Of a stretch of 45,476 nucleotides of DNA, positions 14,666 through 23,499 are shown piece by piece (position 1 is the stretch's first letter; every line of letters begins with the position of its first letter). Under the pieces are notes generated by a model. The model did not search any database and was not told where the DNA came from. It saw only the letters and a list, made by a program, of their open reading frames with translations. The position numbers were made by a program, and so were the translations under genes. The stretch comes from SFWF01 sp045537915 (GTDB lineage Bacteria > Bacillota > Clostridia > Oscillospirales > Acutalibacteraceae): assembly GCA_045537915.1 (NCBI GenBank), contig JAZSQK010000004.1, positions 1 through 45,476 on the forward strand, read 5' to 3'.

Positions 14666-15671
14666 GCTTTTAAAGGAGCTGTGTCAAATTCCCGCCGTAT
14701 CGGGCAGAGAGGATAAGCTTCGTGATTTTATTAAGAGTGAGGTCCAAGGCTTTGCCGAGTGTTTGGTCGACAAAAACGGAAACCTCATCTGTTTTAAAAA
14801 GGGCAAAAAGCATCCTTTGAAAAAGATAATGGTCGACGCTCATATGGATGAGATAGGAGTTATCGCATCGGCTTTTACCTCTGACGGATTTGTAAAATTC
14901 CAGTGCGTAGGAGGCATTTCCCCTGCCGTTATCCAGTCGGGCAGAGTGATTTTTGAAAACGGAACCGTCGGTGTTATCGGAGCAAAGCCTGTACATCTTT
15001 GCTCTGCGGAGGAGAAAAAAGTCTACACAAAAACCGACAGTCTATATATCGATATCGGCGCCTCATCAAAGGAGGAGGCTGAAAGCCTTATATCCCTTGG
15101 CGACACTGCAGTTTTAGAGGCTGACTTTGAAATGCTAGGCGATAATATGATAATGTCGAGAGCCATTGACGACAGGGCGGGAGTAGCCGTTCTTATAAAG
15201 CTTCTTCAGACCGACACCGAATATGATTTTTGCGCTACCTTCACTGTGCAGGAGGAGGTCGGCTGCCGAGGCGCAAAGACGGCCGCATTTACCGTTTCCC
15301 CCGACTGCGCTATCGTGCTTGAGGCTACAACTGCCGCCGATATCCACGGGGTAGCCGACGAGAGCAGAGTTTGTGTTTGCTCTGGCGGTCCCGCTATTTC
15401 CTTTATGGACCGTTCTACCCTTTATGACCGCAGACTTTATAATGCGGCGATGTCACTCGGAATAAAATGTCAGCCAAAGGCGGCTGCCTCGGGCGGAAAC
15501 AATTCGGGCGCCATTCATCTTACAAAGAGCGGCGTTCCAACCCTTGCAATATCCGTCCCTTGCAGATATATACATTCGGCAAACTGCCTTGCAGATTTGA
15601 GGGATATCCGAGGAATGTATGAAATAGCCCTTAAAATGATAGAAAAGACAGCATCGGGAGAGCTTGTATGA
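14658..15671 (+). CDS. M42-family aminopeptidase (second of a tandem pair)
   Basis: The start is placed at the ATG at 14658, preceded by GGGAGG; a GTG at 14649 would sit inside that site. About 337 residues. Motifs match the first copy in order: VDAHMDEIG, DDRAGVAVLIKL and QEEVGCRGA, plus a C-terminal His in RYIHSANC. Its conserved active site argues that it is functional rather than a decayed duplicate. Its stop overlaps the next gene's start (ATGA). Confidence 0.92.
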   Translation: MDKLLKELCQIPAVSGREDKLRDFIKSEVQGFAECLVDKNGNLICFKKGKKHPLKKIMVDAHMDEIGVIASAFTSDGFVKFQCVGGISPAVIQSGRVIFENGTVGVIGAKPVHLCSAEEKKVYTKTDSLYIDIGASSKEEAESLISLGDTAVLEADFEMLGDNMIMSRAIDDRAGVAVLIKLLQTDTEYDFCATFTVQEEVGCRGAKTAAFTVSPDCAIVLEATTAADIHGVADESRVCVCSGGPAISFMDRSTLYDRRLYNAAMSLGIKCQPKAAASGGNNSGAIHLTKSGVPTLAISVPCRYIHSANCLADLRDIRGMYEIALKMIEKTASGELV

Positions 15672-16372
15672 TAAAAAAGATTACCGAGCTTCCAGACCTA
15701 TCTGTTTGCTGTATGTCTCTGGCAAAAATATATGCACAGTTCAACGCCTTTTCGGGCTGCGTGCTTGAAAATAATTTTTATATGCAGACGGTTGGAGAAA
15801 AAATTACCGCCCTTTTCTCACAGGACGGCGGCAGCGTGAATCTCTGGTGTGATAATGCCGATTATGAGGAGATTAAAGATTTTCTGGCAGTACTTTGTCC
15901 TTCGGTTATTTTTACAGAGCTCAAAAACTGTAAAGCCTTGGGGATTACACCTGAAAGAACCAGAAACTCTCTTTTCAGAACCTGTTCGGCTACAGAGAAT
16001 ATGTGTCAGGATATTCCCTTAAAAGAGTTGTATGACGCTCTCAACTTGGGCTCGGATGTCGATATCCATCTTCCCTCCTTTGAGGTTTTTGCTCCCGACG
16101 TGTCACACAGACTGCGGCACTTAGCGGCAAGGGCTGTATTATCTGAATTCGGCGGTACTCTCGCCTTTACCTATGAGGGTGGCGCAGTTATGAGCGGAAT
16201 TGCGGTTTCACCCGATTACAGAGGCAAAGGAAAGGGCAAGGAACTTCTTTGTAAGCTCCTTTCGCTTTGCGACGGAGGCTTTTTCGTTGCGGCAAATGAT
16301 GAAAATACAAAATTTTATCTGCGAAACGGTTTTGAACTGAAAGACAAGGTCGTTTTCGGCAGAATGGAGTAA
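15668..16372 (+). CDS. GNAT-family N-acetyltransferase
   Basis: A 234-residue protein. The C-terminal half (about 150-234) is a GNAT domain: the acetyl-CoA-binding motif A appears as VSPDYRGKGKGKELLCKLL, followed by NDENTKFYLRNGFELKDKVVFGRM. The N-terminal 130 residues are not recognisable to me and may be a degenerate second GNAT lobe. The substrate is unknown; in this operon a peptide or amino acid is plausible. It overlaps the upstream M42 gene by 4 bases (ATGA) and precedes the PLP enzyme by 2 bases. Confidence 0.8.
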   Translation: MIKKITELPDLSVCCMSLAKIYAQFNAFSGCVLENNFYMQTVGEKITALFSQDGGSVNLWCDNADYEEIKDFLAVLCPSVIFTELKNCKALGITPERTRNSLFRTCSATENMCQDIPLKELYDALNLGSDVDIHLPSFEVFAPDVSHRLRHLAARAVLSEFGGTLAFTYEGGAVMSGIAVSPDYRGKGKGKELLCKLLSLCDGGFFVAANDENTKFYLRNGFELKDKVVFGRME

Positions 16373-16374
16373 TT

Positions 16375-17646
16375 ATGAAAGAATTTTTTAAGCTTGACGA
16401 GCGCCTTTTGGATTTTGATAAACAGGCAGTAGCTATGTGTAAGCCTGTTTTTGATAGGATAGACGAAATCGCAAGGTATAATCAGCACAAGGTTCTGGCT
16501 TCCTTTATAAATAACGGCGTCAGCGAAGCGCATCTCGGTATCTCAACCGGCTACGGCTACGGAGATATCGGCAGAGACAAGCTTGAGGAGGTTTTTGCCG
16601 AGGCTGTGGGCGCCGAGGACAGTCTTATCCGACATAATTTTGTTTCGGGTACACATACCCTTACGGTTATGCTTTTCGGTGTTCTCCGACCCGACGACAG
16701 TATGCTCTGTCTTACGGGAAGACCCTATGACACCCTTATCGGCGTTCTGGGAATTGACGGCAAAAGCGACGGCTCTCTTGCCGACTTTGGCGTAAAATAT
16801 GAACAGGTTGAGCTTAATGACAAGGGTGAGCCTGATATTGAGGCAATTAAGGTTGCCCTTAAAGCTAAAAACCACAAGGTTGCCTACATACAGCGCTCCC
16901 GTGGCTACAGTCTGCGCCCCTCTCTTACAGTCGATAAGATTGGAGAGCTTGTCAGAGCCGTAAAGTCAGTTTCGCCCGATACACTTATACTTGTCGATAA
17001 CTGCTACGGCGAATTTGTCGAAAAAGATGAGCCCTTAAGTGTCGGCGCCGACCTTATTGCCGGTTCTCTCATTAAAAACCCCGGTGGCGGAATCGCCCCA
17101 ACAGGCGGATATATAGCAGGACGCCGTGACCTTATTGAAAAGTGTTCCTACCGCCTTACCTGTGCGGGTGTGGGACGAGAGGTTGGAGCCTCTTTAGGTC
17201 ACAACCGTGAGCTTTATATGGGCCTTTTTGCCGCACCCCATACGGTCGGTGAGGCTCTGAAGGCCGCAGTATATTCTGCCGCACTTTTCAGTCTTTTGGG
17301 ATACGAGGCAACCCCTGCATACGACGCTAAAAGAGCCGATATAATTGAAAGCGTACTTCTTCGCACACCCGAAGCCCTTGTCGCCTTTTGTCAGGGTATG
17401 CAAAAGGGTGCTCCCGTTGACTCATTCGTTGTGCCTGAGGCCTGGGATATGCCCGGCTATGACGATAAGGTCATCATGGCGGCAGGCGCCTTTACACTTG
17501 GCGCTTCCATTGAGCTTTCTGCAGACGCTCCCTTGCGTGAGCCCTATGCCGCCTGGCTTCAGGGCGGACTTAATTTCCACAGCGCCGAGGCAGGAATTCT
17601 TCTGGCGGCGCAAAGTATGCTCGAAAAAGGAATTTTAAAGATTTAA
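16375..17646 (+). CDS. Methionine gamma-lyase-family PLP enzyme (YnbB/aluminium-resistance-like)
   Basis: A 423-residue fold-type I PLP-dependent protein of the family annotated as methionine gamma-lyase family or aluminium resistance protein (YnbB in Bacillus). Visible landmarks are ISTGYGYGDIGRD, HNFVSGTHTLTVMLFGVLRPDD (cofactor-phosphate region), ILVDNCYGEF (PLP-ring aspartate) and the Schiff-base lysine in AGSLIKNPGGGIAPTGGYIAG. The physiological reaction of this subfamily is not firmly established; a C-S or C-C lyase is likely. It is co-transcribed with peptidases upstream, consistent with amino-acid breakdown. Confidence 0.88.
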   Translation: MKEFFKLDERLLDFDKQAVAMCKPVFDRIDEIARYNQHKVLASFINNGVSEAHLGISTGYGYGDIGRDKLEEVFAEAVGAEDSLIRHNFVSGTHTLTVMLFGVLRPDDSMLCLTGRPYDTLIGVLGIDGKSDGSLADFGVKYEQVELNDKGEPDIEAIKVALKAKNHKVAYIQRSRGYSLRPSLTVDKIGELVRAVKSVSPDTLILVDNCYGEFVEKDEPLSVGADLIAGSLIKNPGGGIAPTGGYIAGRRDLIEKCSYRLTCAGVGREVGASLGHNRELYMGLFAAPHTVGEALKAAVYSAALFSLLGYEATPAYDAKRADIIESVLLRTPEALVAFCQGMQKGAPVDSFVVPEAWDMPGYDDKVIMAAGAFTLGASIELSADAPLREPYAAWLQGGLNFHSAEAGILLAAQSMLEKGILKI

Positions 17647-17658
17647 AGGAGATAAAAA

Positions 17659-18327
17659 ATGAATAAGGTTTCTCCCCATAAGGCGCTTTCCCTCCTATCT
17701 CTGCCAAACGGCTTTGTTTTTGCCTACCCTTTTGAAATAGCCAAGGAGGAAATGAAGGTCGGTTATAAAATGGTTTCCTTTGATACGGGAAAGATTTCCA
17801 ATGTAACCAGAAGTATCTATACACTGACCAAGTTTGGCTCGGAATATAAGCTATTTGCCAAAAATATCAGAAACTTTCTTAACTGCCGTTCGGCGTTGCT
17901 GCCCGACGGGAGAGTTTTTGTGGTTGAAGAGGACGGTAAAACCATCCTCTTTGATATGAATGAATATCCCGCCTGGGAAGGAAGCCTTACTTATCAGGGT
18001 GCCGTTCCCGACTCTATAGCCGCAACACAGGACAGTCTTTGGGCAGCGTACGGCGAAAAGAACACCCTTGTCAGATATAATCTGTCCACTCTGCGTGAGG
18101 AGCTCAGAATCGGCGGTAATAATTCTCCCTTTTCAAACCCCGTCTCCATATTCCCTGCCGGAAGCAAACTTTTTATCTGTAATAAAGAAAGTATGGATAT
18201 CTGGAAGATAGATACAAATGACTATACTACAGAGCTTTATTACCAGTTTGAAGAGCCGGTATACGACTATAAGTTTATCGATAAGTACGAAATCGTGTCC
18301 TTGGAATCGGGAATATATGTGCTCTAA
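17659..18327 (+). CDS. Hypothetical protein with beta-propeller-like repeats, 222 aa
   Basis: Not recognised as a named family. AAAGGAG precedes the ATG closely. The 222 residues have no signal peptide or membrane segment and are rich in short beta strands. Phrases recur about every 45 residues, such as LPDGRVFVVEEDGKTILFD, TQDSLWAAYGEKNTLVRYN and AGSKLFICNKESMDIWKID. This is the look of part of a beta-propeller (WD40/NHL/YncE-like), about four blades. It is probably cytosolic. It lies between the PLP enzyme and pyruvate kinase in one transcription unit. Its role is unknown. Confidence 0.75.
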   Translation: MNKVSPHKALSLLSLPNGFVFAYPFEIAKEEMKVGYKMVSFDTGKISNVTRSIYTLTKFGSEYKLFAKNIRNFLNCRSALLPDGRVFVVEEDGKTILFDMNEYPAWEGSLTYQGAVPDSIAATQDSLWAAYGEKNTLVRYNLSTLREELRIGGNNSPFSNPVSIFPAGSKLFICNKESMDIWKIDTNDYTTELYYQFEEPVYDYKFIDKYEIVSLESGIYVL

Positions 18328-18350
18328 AAATAATATTTAGAAGGAGTTTT

Positions 18351-19763
18351 ATGAGAAAGACTAAAATCGTTTGTACCATAGGCCCCGCAAGCCAGACCGA
18401 AGAGGTAATCACAGGACTTTGCAAGGCGGGTATGAATGTCGCAAGAATGAACTTCTCGCACAGCACCTATGAAGAGCACCAAAAAAGAATAGATTTAGTA
18501 AAAAAGGTAAGGGACGACCTCGGTCTTCCCATTGCTATAATGCTTGACACCAAAGGTCCCGAGTACCGCATAAAAAGCTTTGAAAATGGCAAGGTCACGC
18601 TGAAAGATGGCGACCTTTTTACCTTTACAACAGAAGATGTTTCGGGTAATGAGAATATAGTCTCGGTAAACTATCCTGCTCTTACAAAAGAACTTAACAC
18701 AGGGGATACCATTCTGCTTAACAACGGGCTTCTTTGCTTTGAAGTGATAAGGGTAGAAGGTCCCCGTATCGAATGTAAGGTTGTTTGCGGAGGAGAGCTT
18801 TCAAACCGAAAAAGCATGAGCTTTCCCGGAAAGGTGTTAAAGCAGAAATACCTTTCCGAACAGGATAAGGCTGATATTCGGTTCGGGGTTCAAAACGAGG
18901 TCGATTTCATCGCCTGTTCCTTTGTTTCAAGAAAACAGGACCTTATTGATGTCCGAAATTTCTTAAACGAGCTCGGCGCAGACCATATCGAGCTTATTGC
19001 AAAGATTGAAAACCAGTCGGGCGTTGACAATATCGAAGAGATATGTGAAGCCTGTGACGGTATTATGATAGCCCGTGGAGATATGGGGGTTGAAATTCCC
19101 TTTGAGCTTCTGCCCTCTATACAAAAAAAGCTTATAACCACCTGCCGTATGCTCGGAAAACGGGTTATTACCGCAACCGAGATGCTTGAGTCTATGATTC
19201 AAAATCCCCGTCCGACCAGAGCCGAGATATCCGATGTTGCGAACGCTGTATACGACGGTACGAGCGCTATTATGCTCTCTGGGGAAACTGCGGCGGGAAA
19301 ATACTGTGTTGAGGCGGTAAGGGCTATGGCAAAGATTGCCGAGACCACCGAAAGCAATATCCACTACGAAAAACGCTTTCACACTACCGAAATAGAAACA
19401 AAAAATACCGTAGATGCAATTTCACATGCGACCTGCGGTATGGCTATAGATATTGACGCTAAGGCGATAGTTGTCTGCTCCCTTTCGGGAAAGACTGCAC
19501 GAATGGTGTCACGCTTCCGTTCCCCCGTTGATATAATCGGACTTACCACCGACACTGCCACCTGGCGACGTCTTGCTCTTTCCTGGGGAGTTATTCCCGC
19601 CTTGTGTGAGAAATTTAACTCGACCGACGTTCTTTTTTACACCGCAAAAAATATTGCCAAAAAGATTCTAAGTCTTGATGACGGCGACCGAATAGTAATT
19701 ACGGGTGGAAACACAACCGGTAAGTCAGGAAATACAAATCTTCTTAAAATTGAAGAGATATAA
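18351..19763 (+). CDS. pyk: Pyruvate kinase
   Basis: A 470-residue glycolytic enzyme converting PEP and ADP to pyruvate and ATP. It has the N-terminal TKIVCTIGPAS, GMNVARMNFSHS (substrate/K+ site), the B-domain insertion (about 70-165), IARGDMGVEIP, the signature around KRVITATEMLESM, and the allosteric C-domain. It lacks the extra C-terminal PEP-utiliser domain present in some Firmicutes enzymes. AAGGAG precedes the ATG. It is the last gene of the murD-M42-M42-GNAT-PLP run and ends at a strong terminator. Confidence 0.97.
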   Translation: MRKTKIVCTIGPASQTEEVITGLCKAGMNVARMNFSHSTYEEHQKRIDLVKKVRDDLGLPIAIMLDTKGPEYRIKSFENGKVTLKDGDLFTFTTEDVSGNENIVSVNYPALTKELNTGDTILLNNGLLCFEVIRVEGPRIECKVVCGGELSNRKSMSFPGKVLKQKYLSEQDKADIRFGVQNEVDFIACSFVSRKQDLIDVRNFLNELGADHIELIAKIENQSGVDNIEEICEACDGIMIARGDMGVEIPFELLPSIQKKLITTCRMLGKRVITATEMLESMIQNPRPTRAEISDVANAVYDGTSAIMLSGETAAGKYCVEAVRAMAKIAETTESNIHYEKRFHTTEIETKNTVDAISHATCGMAIDIDAKAIVVCSLSGKTARMVSRFRSPVDIIGLTTDTATWRRLALSWGVIPALCEKFNSTDVLFYTAKNIAKKILSLDDGDRIVITGGNTTGKSGNTNLLKIEEI

Positions 19764-19788
19764 AAAACGGTGCAACGCACCGTTTTTT
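19762..19788. terminator. Convergent terminator between pyk and secA
   Basis: 12-bp stem AAAAAACGGTGC/GCACCGTTTTTT with loop AAC; usable from both strands. Confidence 0.93.
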
Positions 19789-19792
19789 TGTT

Positions 19793-22519
19793 TTAATCTT
19801 CATCTTTTCCGCAGCAGCGTTTATATTTCTTTCCGCTTCCACATGGGCAAAAGGCATTCTTTGATACAACGCCTTTACCACGAACTGTGGTCTTTTCTCC
19901 TCCCGTATCGGATTCCTCCGCCACCTTTTCACGCTTTATTTCTTCATTTTTCTTTACACGGACGGTAAGAACAAGCTTTGCAGTCTGCTCACGAATAGCA
20001 TCGGTCATAGCCGAGAACATATCAAAGCTCTCATTTCTGTATTCAACAACAGGGTTGTGCTGACCGTATGCACGGAGATTTATTCCCTGTTTAAGCTGGT
20101 CCATCGCATCTATGTGCTCCATCCAGTTGATATCAACGCTCTTGAGCAGCATAACACGCTCCATCTCTCGCATAACAGACTCGCCAAGCTCCTCCTCTCT
20201 CGAGGCGTACAGCTCCTGTGCCTTTTCTTTAATCCTGTCGGCTAAATCCTCTGTTTCTATATTGTTAAGCTCATCGACGCTGTAAACAAGGTCGTCCCCG
20301 TCAAGCAACCAACCCGAGAAGTATTCACGAAGTCCGTCGATGTTCCATTCGTCAGCTGAATCTCCCTCAAGATATTCTGCCACCGTTGCATCGACAAAAT
20401 CGTTTATCATCTTTCTAACCGTTTCCTGGATATCCTCTCCGTCAAGCACCTTATTTCTCTGGGCGTAAATAAGCTCTCTCTGACGGTTCATAACATCGTC
20501 ATACTCAAGGACACTCTTTCTGATAGCGAAGTTTCTTGCCTCTATCTTGCCCTGCGCCGACTCAATCGAACGGGAAAGCATACCGTTTTGCAGCGGCATA
20601 TTCTCATCAACACCAAGGGTGTTCATCATAGCGGTCATTTTCTCTCCACCGAAAAGACGCATAAGGTCGTCCTCTAAAGATACATAAAAACGTGTTCTTC
20701 CGGGGTCGCCCTGTCGACCTGCACGGCCTCTGAGCTGATTGTCTATTCGCCTTGACTCGTGGCGCTCGGTTCCTATGATGAATAGACCGCCTGCCTCCTT
20801 AACGCTTTGGGCTTCGGGGGCTATCTCCTTTTTGTAGGCGGTGTAATACTCTGCAAACTCGCCTCTTGCCTTTAGTATATCGGCGTCCTCGGTATCCCCG
20901 TAGCCTGTGGCCTCGGCGATAATCTCATCGCTGTAGCCCATTTTCTTAAGCTCACTCTTCGCAAGATATTCGGCATTACCACCAAGCATAATATCGGTGC
21001 CTCGTCCTGCCATATTTGTAGCGATGGTAACGGCGCCGAGTTTTCCTGCCTGGGCGATTATCTCAGCTTCCTTTTCGTGATGCTTTGCATTAAGGACATT
21101 ATGCTTTATTCCTCTGCGCCTGAGCATTGAGCTTAAAAGCTCGGATTTTTCGATTGTAATTGTGCCGACAAGGACAGGCTGACCTTTTTGGTTGCACTCT
21201 TCTATCTGGTCAATAACTGCATTGAACTTTGCCTTTTCGCTCTTGTATACGACATCGGGCTCATCGACACGTACAACCTCTTTGTTGGTCGGTATTTCAA
21301 TAACATCGAGTCTGTATATCTCTCTGAACTCTCCCTCTTCGGTCATAGCCGTTCCGGTCATTCCCGAAAGCTTTGAGTAGAGTCGGAAGAGATTCTGGAA
21401 GGTAATAGATGCCAGAGTTTTTGATTCGTGGGCAACGGTAACCCCCTCTTTTGCCTCAATCGCCTGATGAAGTCCCTCGTTGTAGCGTCTGCCGAACATA
21501 AGGCGTCCCGTAAACTCGTCAACGATTATTACCTCTCCATCCTTAACGACATAATCAACGTCACGCTTCATAATACCGTGGGCACGGATAGCCTGTTGAA
21601 TATGGTGGGAAATGGTAATATTCTCGGCATCGTTGAGGTTTTCGAGCCCGAAATAGTCCTCCGCTTTTTTAACGCCCGAAGGAGTAAGAACACAGGTTTT
21701 CGCCTTTTCGTCAACAACATAGTCGCCGTCAAATGCCTGTTCTTCGTCGGATATCTTATCGTCGGTTTCTGCGACCTTTACGATTTTCAGTCCTTTTGCA
21801 AAGCGGTTTGCCCTGATATAAAGGTCGGTCGACTTATCCCCCTGTCCCGAAATAATAAGGGGTGTTCTCGCCTCGTCGACCAGAATGGAGTCAACCTCGT
21901 CGACAATGGCAAAATTGTGACCCCTCTGAACTCGGTTCTCCTTATAAATGACCATATTATCACGAAGATAATCAAAGCCGAGCTCGTTATTTGTGCAGTA
22001 GGTTATATCGGCATTGTATGCCGCCTTTTTCTCCTCGTTTGTCATTCCGTGAATTATAAGTCCTACCGAAAGACCCATAAATCTGTAGAGTTTGCCCATC
22101 CACTCGGAGTCACGCTTTGCAAGGTAGTCATTTACGGTTACAATATGAACCCCCTTGCCAGACAGAGCATTAAGATATGCGGGAAGGGTTGCCACAAGGG
22201 TTTTACCTTCGCCCGTTTTCATCTCGCTGATTCTTCCCTGATGAAGAACTATTCCGCCGATTATCTGTACAGGGAAATGCCTCATGCCGAGCACTCTGTC
22301 CCCCGCCTCACGACAGGCGGCAAAGGCCTCGGGCAGAATATCGTCAAGTGTTTCTCCGTTTTGCAGTCGGTATTTAAACTCCTCGGTCTTTGCTTTAAGG
22401 TCATCGTCCGAAAGGGCTTTATATTCCTCCTCGAGCTCAAGCACCTTTTTCTGCAAAGGAAGTATTCTTTTTATTTCCTTTTCGCTATAATTTCCGAAAA
22501 TTTTTGAAAGTAAACTCAT
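19793..22519 (-). CDS. secA: Preprotein translocase ATPase SecA
   Basis: About 908 residues. The second of two adjacent ATG codons (22519) is preferred because AGAGG lies 6 bases before it. It drives export of unfolded proteins through SecYEG at the membrane. Visible parts are Walker A MKTGEGKTLVATLP, the DEAD-like VDEVDSILVDEARTPL, ATNMAGRGTDIMLGG, GRAGRQGDPG and the helical scaffold. The C-terminus NAFCPCGSGKKYKRCCGK is the zinc-binding SEC-C motif that contacts SecB or ribosomes in other species. Length is normal. It is transcribed alone. Confidence 0.97.
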   Translation of the reverse strand: MSLLSKIFGNYSEKEIKRILPLQKKVLELEEEYKALSDDDLKAKTEEFKYRLQNGETLDDILPEAFAACREAGDRVLGMRHFPVQIIGGIVLHQGRISEMKTGEGKTLVATLPAYLNALSGKGVHIVTVNDYLAKRDSEWMGKLYRFMGLSVGLIIHGMTNEEKKAAYNADITYCTNNELGFDYLRDNMVIYKENRVQRGHNFAIVDEVDSILVDEARTPLIISGQGDKSTDLYIRANRFAKGLKIVKVAETDDKISDEEQAFDGDYVVDEKAKTCVLTPSGVKKAEDYFGLENLNDAENITISHHIQQAIRAHGIMKRDVDYVVKDGEVIIVDEFTGRLMFGRRYNEGLHQAIEAKEGVTVAHESKTLASITFQNLFRLYSKLSGMTGTAMTEEGEFREIYRLDVIEIPTNKEVVRVDEPDVVYKSEKAKFNAVIDQIEECNQKGQPVLVGTITIEKSELLSSMLRRRGIKHNVLNAKHHEKEAEIIAQAGKLGAVTIATNMAGRGTDIMLGGNAEYLAKSELKKMGYSDEIIAEATGYGDTEDADILKARGEFAEYYTAYKKEIAPEAQSVKEAGGLFIIGTERHESRRIDNQLRGRAGRQGDPGRTRFYVSLEDDLMRLFGGEKMTAMMNTLGVDENMPLQNGMLSRSIESAQGKIEARNFAIRKSVLEYDDVMNRQRELIYAQRNKVLDGEDIQETVRKMINDFVDATVAEYLEGDSADEWNIDGLREYFSGWLLDGDDLVYSVDELNNIETEDLADRIKEKAQELYASREEELGESVMREMERVMLLKSVDINWMEHIDAMDQLKQGINLRAYGQHNPVVEYRNESFDMFSAMTDAIREQTAKLVLTVRVKKNEEIKREKVAEESDTGGEKTTVRGKGVVSKNAFCPCGSGKKYKRCCGKDED

Positions 22520-22588
22520 CATTAACCTCTTAAAAATTATTTTGCATTTTTAAGTATACTAAAAAATTGTCCAAAAATAAAGTATAAA

Positions 22589-22617
22589 TTGTAAATTATA
22601 AAAAGATGTGTTATAAT
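22589..22617 (+). promoter_or_regulatory. Promoter of the proBA operon
   Basis: -35 TTGTAA (22589-22594), 17-base spacer, -10 TATAAT (22612-22617). The -10 is part of the outer stem of the fold at 22615-22689. Confidence 0.65.
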
Positions 22618-22689
22618 GACTATTAAATGTAGAAACAGTACCTAAAGTGCTGTTTCTACGCCAAATCGATAGATTTGATAATAGTCATT
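22615..22689 (+). ncRNA. Compact three-way-junction element before proB
   Basis: Three helices enclose a small junction. P1 is AATGACTATTA (22615-22625)/TAATAGTCATT (22679-22689), 11 bp. P2 is GTAGAAACAGTAC (22629-22641)/GTGCTGTTTCTAC (22647-22659), 13 bp with one G-T pair and loop CTAAA. P3 is CAAATC (22662-22667)/GATTTG (22672-22677) with loop GATA. Joining strands are 3, 2 and 1 bases. P1 begins within the -10 box, so its 5' arm may only partly be transcribed. It could be a leader RNA controlling proB, or a small palindromic insertion. It is not a known riboswitch I recognise. Confidence 0.55.
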
Positions 22690-22716
22690 TCAATGATGTA
22701 GTTTGAGGTGTTATAT

Positions 22717-23499
22717 ATGGGCTTTAAAGACTTCAAAAGAATAGTTATTAAAATTGGTTCTTCATCCCTTACCTATGAAAACGGCAAACCCAATCTTCGC
22801 AGAATAGAACAGCTCTGCCGTGTGGTCAGCGACCTTAAGAACCGTGATATAGAGGTTATCATAGTTTCCTCGGGTGCGGTTGCCGTAGGCGTCAACCGAC
22901 TGCGTCTGCCCTGCAGACCAAAAGATGTAAAGGGTAAGCAGGCAGCGGCGGCTGTCGGTCAGTGCGACCTTATGAGCCTTTACGACAGAACCTTTTCGGA
23001 ATACGGCTATGTTACGGCGCAGATTCTTCTCAACCGAGATGTTATCGAACACCCGGACCGAAAGGAAAATATAATAAACACCTTCAAGGCTCTGCTTGAA
23101 TACGGTGCCGTTCCTATCGTAAATGAAAACGACTCGGTTTCGGTAGAGGAGCTTCTTTTCGGTGACAACGACAATCTTTCGGCAATCGTTGCAACTCTTA
23201 TCGAGGCCGAGGGACTTATTATTCTTACCGATATAGACGGATATTATGACGATGACCCGAGGGAAAATCCCGACGCCAGACTTGTACATACCCTGACCGA
23301 AATTACCGACGAAATGATAAACGCCGCAGGCGGCAACGGAACAGACAAGGGTACGGGCGGTATGAGAACAAAGCTTGAGGCGGCAAGATTCGCTCTTGAT
23401 AACGGGATTGAAACCATAATTATGTCGGGCGATAACCCCAAAAAGCTGTTTGATATCTTTGACGGCTATGAAATCGGAACACATGTAAAGGTGAAATAA
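22717..23499 (+). CDS. proB: Glutamate 5-kinase
   Basis: First step of proline synthesis: phosphorylates glutamate. The start is the ATG at 22717 with GAGGTG upstream; an earlier in-frame TTG lies inside the ribosome-binding site. The 260-residue protein has the amino-acid-kinase fold: VIKIGSSSLTYENGKPN, IVSSGAVAVGVNRL, NENDSVSVEELLFGDND and GTGGMRTKLEAA. It lacks the C-terminal PUA domain of about 100 residues present in the E. coli enzyme, a known shorter form. It adjoins proA directly. Confidence 0.95.
   Translation: MGFKDFKRIVIKIGSSSLTYENGKPNLRRIEQLCRVVSDLKNRDIEVIIVSSGAVAVGVNRLRLPCRPKDVKGKQAAAAVGQCDLMSLYDRTFSEYGYVTAQILLNRDVIEHPDRKENIINTFKALLEYGAVPIVNENDSVSVEELLFGDNDNLSAIVATLIEAEGLIILTDIDGYYDDDPRENPDARLVHTLTEITDEMINAAGGNGTDKGTGGMRTKLEAARFALDNGIETIIMSGDNPKKLFDIFDGYEIGTHVKVK

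Noticed and set aside
21428..22507. 359-residue plus-strand ORF across secA
   Set aside because: It is a codon-bias shadow of secA on the opposite strand, with no ribosome-binding site and no family resemblance.
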